This document shows positions 15,327 to 18,545 of a stretch of DNA of 18,545 nt, in pieces. The notes beneath the pieces were generated by a model that was not told where the DNA came from, did no database searches, and saw nothing but the letters and a program-made list of their open reading frames with translations. The translations under genes were made by a program, and so were the position numbers. This stretch comes from an uncultured Frankiales bacterium. GTDB taxonomy: Bacteria > Actinomycetota > Actinomycetes > Mycobacteriales > SCTD01. Within the stretch, counting starts at the first letter, position 1; the number at the start of each line of letters is the position of its first letter. The stretch lies in NCBI GenBank assembly GCA_946479905.1, contig CAMLIA010000068.1, positions 1-18,545 of the forward strand, in the 5' to 3' direction.

Positions 15327-16888
15327 CGGGAACCAGTTCGATCGAGCGGACCGTCATGCGGACCCGCGACGGCGTCGAGCTGGCCACGGACGTGTGGCTG
15401 CCCGCGGGCGGCACGCCGCGCCCGGTGATGCTGCTCCGCACGCCCTACGGCATCGACGGAGGTGCGGGTCTCGGTCCCGAGGGCTGGGTGGACAAGGGCT
15501 GGGCCGTCGTCCTGCAGGACGTCCGCGGCCGCTACCGGTCGGCCGGGGCCTTCGACCCGTGGCGCCAGGAGATCCCTGACGGCGAGGACGCCGTGCTCTG
15601 GGCGGCGGCCCAGCCGTGGTCGGACGGCCGCGTCGTCACTGTGGGCATGTCGTACGTCGGCGGCACGCAGTGGCTCGCGGCATCGACGAGCCCGGCGCCG
15701 CTGCGAGCCATCTCACCGGTGATGTGCGGCCCCGACGTGCGTGACGGGTGGATGTACGAGAACCGCGCGTTCCGGGGGCTGAACACCAACTGGTCCTTGA
15801 ACATCGCGGCATCCCGGCCGGGCGTCGGGGACGAGGAGCTGGAACGGATCTCTCAGCTCCGCGCCGGCCACCTGTCGGAGCACCGCGCCTCGGTCGACGC
15901 CATCGCGGCGGTCTTCCCGCCGTACCGCCAGTTCGTCGACTACGACGATGGCGGGTTCTGGCAGCAGCTCGACACGACGCGCCGCTTGGGCGCGATGGAC
16001 GTCGCCGGCTACCACACCGCCGGGTGGTACGACGTGTTCTGCGAGGCCGGAATCGCGGGCTACACCGGCCTGCGCACATCGGCCGCGAGCGAGTACGCGC
16101 GCACCAGCCAGCGACTGGTCATCGGGCCCTGGTCGCACGCCAGCGTCTACGGCAGCGTCACGGGCTCGGTGGACTTCGGACCGCTGGCGAACGGCTGGAC
16201 CCAGGGCTTCCCGGACGAGCTGAACGCGCTGCTGACGGGCTCGCTCGACCGGCGCGCGGTGCCGACCGGGGTGAGCGTGTTCGTGATGGGCGCCAACCGC
16301 TGGGCGCACCTGCCCGACTGGCCGCCACCCTGTACGGCGACCGAGCTGTTCCTCGACGACCGCGGCCGACTCGTGACCGTCGCGCCCTCCGTCAGCGGCG
16401 AAGACCGGTTCGTGCACGACCCGCAGGACCCGGTGCCGAGCCACGGCGGGCGGACCCTGGGCGAGGCCCTCATGGGCCCCTTCGACCAGCGAGAGGTCGA
16501 GGAGCGGCCGGACGTGCTGGTCTTCAGCACCGACCGGCTCGAGACGCACAGGTGGGTCATGGGCGAGGTGCGCGCCTCGGTGTGGTTCAGCACGACCGCG
16601 GCCGAAGCTGATGTCGTGGTCAAGCTCGTCGACGTCCTGCCCGACGGACGCGCCATCAACGTCGTCGAAGGCGCACGCCGCATCGTGGGAGGGCCCCGAG
16701 CCGCGCTCGTGGAGCTGCCCGTCGGGTCCACCGGCCACTGCTTCCTGCCCGGCCACCGCATCCGGGTTGAGGTCGCGACGGCGAGCTTCCCGCGCATCGC
16801 GCTGGCACCGGCGGGCCGGCAGACCGTCCATCGCGGTGGGCGCACGCCGTCGTCGATCACCCTGCCCGTGGTCGCCGAGCCCGCCTAA
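15323..16888 (+). CDS. CocE/NonD family hydrolase (X-Pro dipeptidyl-peptidase S15-like)
   Basis: 521-residue serine hydrolase of the family that includes cocaine esterase, glutaryl-acylases and X-prolyl dipeptidyl peptidases. Seen: LLRTPYGIDG (38-47), LQDVRGRYRSAG (64-75), nucleophile motif GMSYVGG with Ser110, GWYDVF with probable catalytic Asp237, and LVIGPWSH with His272. A C-terminal jelly-roll follows from about residue 370 (FLPGHRIRVEVATASFPR is typical of the S15 C-terminal domain). There is no signal peptide. The start ATG 15323 overlaps the esterase stop as ATGA. In this operon an ester or amide substituent on the glycan is a more likely target than a peptide, but that is inference. 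Its stop overlaps the stop of the convergent AraC gene by 4 bp. Confidence 0.88.
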   Translation: MTGTSSIERTVMRTRDGVELATDVWLPAGGTPRPVMLLRTPYGIDGGAGLGPEGWVDKGWAVVLQDVRGRYRSAGAFDPWRQEIPDGEDAVLWAAAQPWSDGRVVTVGMSYVGGTQWLAASTSPAPLRAISPVMCGPDVRDGWMYENRAFRGLNTNWSLNIAASRPGVGDEELERISQLRAGHLSEHRASVDAIAAVFPPYRQFVDYDDGGFWQQLDTTRRLGAMDVAGYHTAGWYDVFCEAGIAGYTGLRTSAASEYARTSQRLVIGPWSHASVYGSVTGSVDFGPLANGWTQGFPDELNALLTGSLDRRAVPTGVSVFVMGANRWAHLPDWPPPCTATELFLDDRGRLVTVAPSVSGEDRFVHDPQDPVPSHGGRTLGEALMGPFDQREVEERPDVLVFSTDRLETHRWVMGEVRASVWFSTTAAEADVVVKLVDVLPDGRAINVVEGARRIVGGPRAALVELPVGSTGHCFLPGHRIRVEVATASFPRIALAPAGRQTVHRGGRTPSSITLPVVAEPA

Positions 16889-17724
16889 CCCACGGGGACG
16901 ATCGCCTCGCTGGCCTGCTGGCGGTACTCGCGCGGGGTGACACCGCGCAGCGCGCGGAAGACGCGGCTGAAGTACGCCTGGCTCGTGAACCCGCAGCGCG
17001 CCGAGATCCTGCCGACCGGCTGCGACGTCGTCGCGAGCAGGTGGGCCGCGTGCGCGATGCGGGTCTCGGTGACCCAGGCGATCGGTGTGCATTGCAGCCA
17101 TCGCTGGAAGCTCCGGACGAGATGGCTGCTGCTCACGTTGCTGAGCTCGACGAGGCGGGGGAGCCCCAGCCGCAGGTTCTCCTCCCGCCGCATCGCCTGG
17201 CACGCCTCGGCGAGCCACGTCGGCCCCTCTCGTGCCTCCGCCTCTGAGCCCTCGACGAGGTCGACGAGGGCAGAGAGAAATCTGACAAGACCTAACGCCG
17301 TCGTGTCTTGCTGGTAGCGGGCGAGCGTCGCCTCGAACAGCTCCAGGACCAGGGGCCACCGGTGCTGGTCGACGTGCACGACGACGGGATCCGCCGAGTC
17401 GGTCCACTCCGGCGGCACCGCGGGAGCGACGAGCGACCTGAACGCGTCCCAGGCCGTCGTGGGGAACGCGATGTTGATGATCTCTGCCCGGCCACTTCTC
17501 AGTGTGGAGAGGCGATGCGTGTCACCAGGCCGCACGAAGACCACCGATCCAGGGCCGAGCACGTGCTGCTCGGACTGGGCACGGTGCTCCACCAGGCCGT
17601 GCGTGACGGCGAGCAGCTCGTAGAAGTCGCCGTGCCCATGGACGCTGGTGTAGCGGCCGACCGGAACGAGGGCCGCGTGGTAGGGACCCGACTCCACGTC
17701 GCGGAACCACAGGGCGCGCGACAT
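16885..17724 (-). CDS. AraC-family transcriptional regulator with N-terminal cupin
   Basis: 279-residue DNA-binding regulator. Residues 1-100 form a cupin-like sensor domain (HGHGDFYELLAV, LGPGSVVFVRPGDTHRLS) expected to bind a small molecule such as a sugar. The C-terminal AraC domain has two helix-turn-helix units: LPRLVELSNVSSSHLVRSFQ (188-207) and VGRISARCGFTSQAYFSRVF (237-256), ending GVTPREYRQQ. The ATG at 17724 has no Shine-Dalgarno sequence; a TAGATT box six bases upstream suggests leaderless translation. It is convergent with the CocE-like gene and divergent from the second PhyH gene across 99 bp. It probably controls itself and/or that oxygenase gene rather than the TGGTATACCA sites, since AraC proteins generally bind longer asymmetric sites. 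Confidence 0.92.
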   Translation of the reverse strand: MSRALWFRDVESGPYHAALVPVGRYTSVHGHGDFYELLAVTHGLVEHRAQSEQHVLGPGSVVFVRPGDTHRLSTLRSGRAEIINIAFPTTAWDAFRSLVAPAVPPEWTDSADPVVVHVDQHRWPLVLELFEATLARYQQDTTALGLVRFLSALVDLVEGSEAEAREGPTWLAEACQAMRREENLRLGLPRLVELSNVSSSHLVRSFQRWLQCTPIAWVTETRIAHAAHLLATTSQPVGRISARCGFTSQAYFSRVFRALRGVTPREYRQQASEAIVPVG

Positions 17725-17730
17725 GCGAGA

Positions 17731-17736
17731 AATCTA
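17731..17736 (-). promoter_or_regulatory. Candidate -10 box TAGATT of the AraC gene (leaderless)
   Basis: On the minus strand TAGATT ends six bases before ATG 17724, which would place the transcription start at or next to the A of the ATG. It fits the TAnnnT pattern common in actinobacteria, and the lack of any ribosome-binding site agrees. No convincing -35 is seen. Confidence 0.45.
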
Positions 17737-17762
17737 CAAAGACAGGAGCGGAGAGTGCTAGT

Positions 17763-17780
17763 GGTCACGGCGGGGTGGCC
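17763..17780. promoter_or_regulatory. Imperfect inverted repeat GGTCAC-N6-GTGGCC in divergent promoter region
   Basis: Six-base arms with one mismatch, centrally placed in the 99-bp region between the divergent AraC and PhyH genes. It is a candidate operator for a local regulator. Weak, as short GC-rich repeats arise by chance in this DNA. Confidence 0.25.
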
Positions 17781-17823
17781 GACAGGCTTCCACCATGCAT
17801 CCGCTGACCCCACGGAGCGCCAC

Positions 17824-18545
17824 GTGACCACCACGACCGACATCACCCACGTGCGCGAGTACGAGCGGGACGGCTTCACGATCTTCCGCGACGTCATCGA
17901 CCCGGAGCTCCTCGCCCGCGCCAGCAGCCATGTCGAGTGGCTGCTCGCGAACAACCCGGACCTGCGGGGCGAGGGCCTCGAGATGCAGGCGGTCCCGCCG
18001 GACCCGTTCTGGGTGAGCCTGGTCTCCGACACCCGCCTGGTCGACATCGCCGAGCGCTTCCTCGGCCCGGACATCGGGCTCTTCGCGTCGCACTACTTCT
18101 GCAAGCCGGCCTTCACCGGCCAGGCGGTGCTGTGGCACCAGGACGCTGCCTACTGGCCGCTCGAGCCGATGGATGTCATCACGCTGTGGCTCGCCATCGA
18201 CGACTCGACGACCGAGAACGGCTGCCTGCGCGTCGTGCCGGGCAGCCATCACGACGAGGTGCACGAGCTCAGGACGCGGGACGACGTCGACAACGTGCTC
18301 GGGAGCGAGGCCGCTGCCACGGTCGACGAGGCCGACGCGGTAGACCTGGTGCTGCGCGCCGGTGACGTCGAGGTGCACCACCCGAACATCCTGCACGCCT
18401 CCAACGCCAACACGTCACCGCACCGGCGCTGCGGGCTCACGATCCGGTACATCCCCACGACGACCAACGTCCTGCTGCCTGCCTGGCCCACCGCCTACCA
18501 CCTGCGCGGGGAGCGGGGCGACAACAACTGGAAGACGCCGCCGGT
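17824..18545 (+). CDS. PhyH-family Fe(II)/2-oxoglutarate-dependent oxygenase (3' end cut by window edge)
   Basis: 240 codons, open to the right edge; the protein is probably nearly complete. Seen: YERDGFTIFRDVIDPELL (13-30), the iron ligands in VLWHQDAAYW (His105, Asp107), LWLAIDDSTTENGCLRVVPG (121-140, with SHH following), and the distal block ILHASNANTSPHRR with His191 as third ligand and an Arg near 201-202 for 2-oxoglutarate. It shares the family layout with the oxygenase at 8282 but is not a close copy. The start is GTG 17824 with GGAG at 17814-17817; no earlier in-frame start was found nearby. Divergent from the AraC gene, which may regulate it. The substrate is unknown. Confidence 0.88.
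   Translation, partial: MTTTTDITHVREYERDGFTIFRDVIDPELLARASSHVEWLLANNPDLRGEGLEMQAVPPDPFWVSLVSDTRLVDIAERFLGPDIGLFASHYFCKPAFTGQAVLWHQDAAYWPLEPMDVITLWLAIDDSTTENGCLRVVPGSHHDEVHELRTRDDVDNVLGSEAAATVDEADAVDLVLRAGDVEVHHPNILHASNANTSPHRRCGLTIRYIPTTTNVLLPAWPTAYHLRGERGDNNWKTPP

Noticed and set aside
16885..16888. Terminator between the convergent CocE-like and AraC genes
   Set aside because: The two stop codons overlap, so no intergenic space exists. Any termination signal would lie inside the opposing gene, and none was seen.
16885..17724. AraC-family protein as the regulator of the TGGTATACCA sites
   Set aside because: AraC proteins usually bind longer, direct-repeat-like sites. The palindrome is absent from its own divergent promoter region, and its symmetry fits GntR-type dimers better.
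1..18545. Sugar transporter, CRISPR array, tRNA or insertion sequence
   Set aside because: Looked for, none found. There are no multi-pass membrane proteins, no regularly spaced repeats, and no transposase-like sequence.

Overview
High-GC (roughly 70% by eye) actinobacterial-type DNA. The evidence is strong third-position G/C bias, GTG starts, stop/start overlaps typical of coupled operons, and Tat/Sec-exported proteins without outer-membrane machinery. Genus cannot be set from the window. It holds 12 protein genes, two of them cut by the window edges, with little intergenic DNA (largest gap about 143 bp). No tRNA, rRNA, CRISPR array, transposase or integrase was seen.

The content is that of a carbohydrate-utilisation locus for a complex, probably sulfated and esterified, polysaccharide. 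Left block, minus strand: a GH1 beta-glycosidase (1290-2483) followed by a GH51 alpha-L-arabinofuranosidase (1222 to the left edge). Divergent from it: a second, paralogous GH1 enzyme (2575-3726) translationally coupled to a cytoplasmic type I sulfatase (3723-5168). Next is a large Sec-secreted parallel beta-helix protein (5262-8138), probably a polysaccharide lyase or hydrolase. Then a tightly packed six-gene run: a PhyH-type Fe(II)/2-oxoglutarate oxygenase (8282-8986), three tandem paralogous pectate-lyase-like beta-helix proteins (9035-14529), an alpha/beta-hydrolase esterase (14529-15326) and a CocE/NonD-type hydrolase (15323-16888). A convergent AraC-family regulator (16885-17724) and a divergent second PhyH oxygenase (17824 to the right edge) close the window.

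The unifying signal is regulatory. The perfect palindrome TGGTATACCA occurs three times, each in an intergenic promoter region (1266-1275, 2528-2537, 8180-8189). A one-mismatch copy, TGGTATTCCA (5193-5202), sits upstream of the secreted beta-helix gene. These four sites control, as I infer, every transcription unit from the left edge to 16888 as one regulon, probably through a GntR-type repressor not encoded here. The AraC protein and the right-hand oxygenase lack the site.

The most unusual genes are the three tandem beta-helix paralogues. They join a pectate-lyase-3-like helix, with an inserted domain near the N terminus, to a C-terminal beta domain that looks like those of actinophage tail proteins. 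Two have Tat signals. The third has none, and lies in the same frame as the second, separated only by a TAG stop and four codons. I propose secreted, tailspike-like depolymerases, possibly forming a mixed complex. Likely flow: secreted beta-helix enzymes and esterases attack the polymer, oligosaccharides enter by a transporter outside this window, and cytoplasmic sulfatase, GH1 and GH51 enzymes finish them. The oxygenases may handle an unusual substituent. Substrate identity is unproven.
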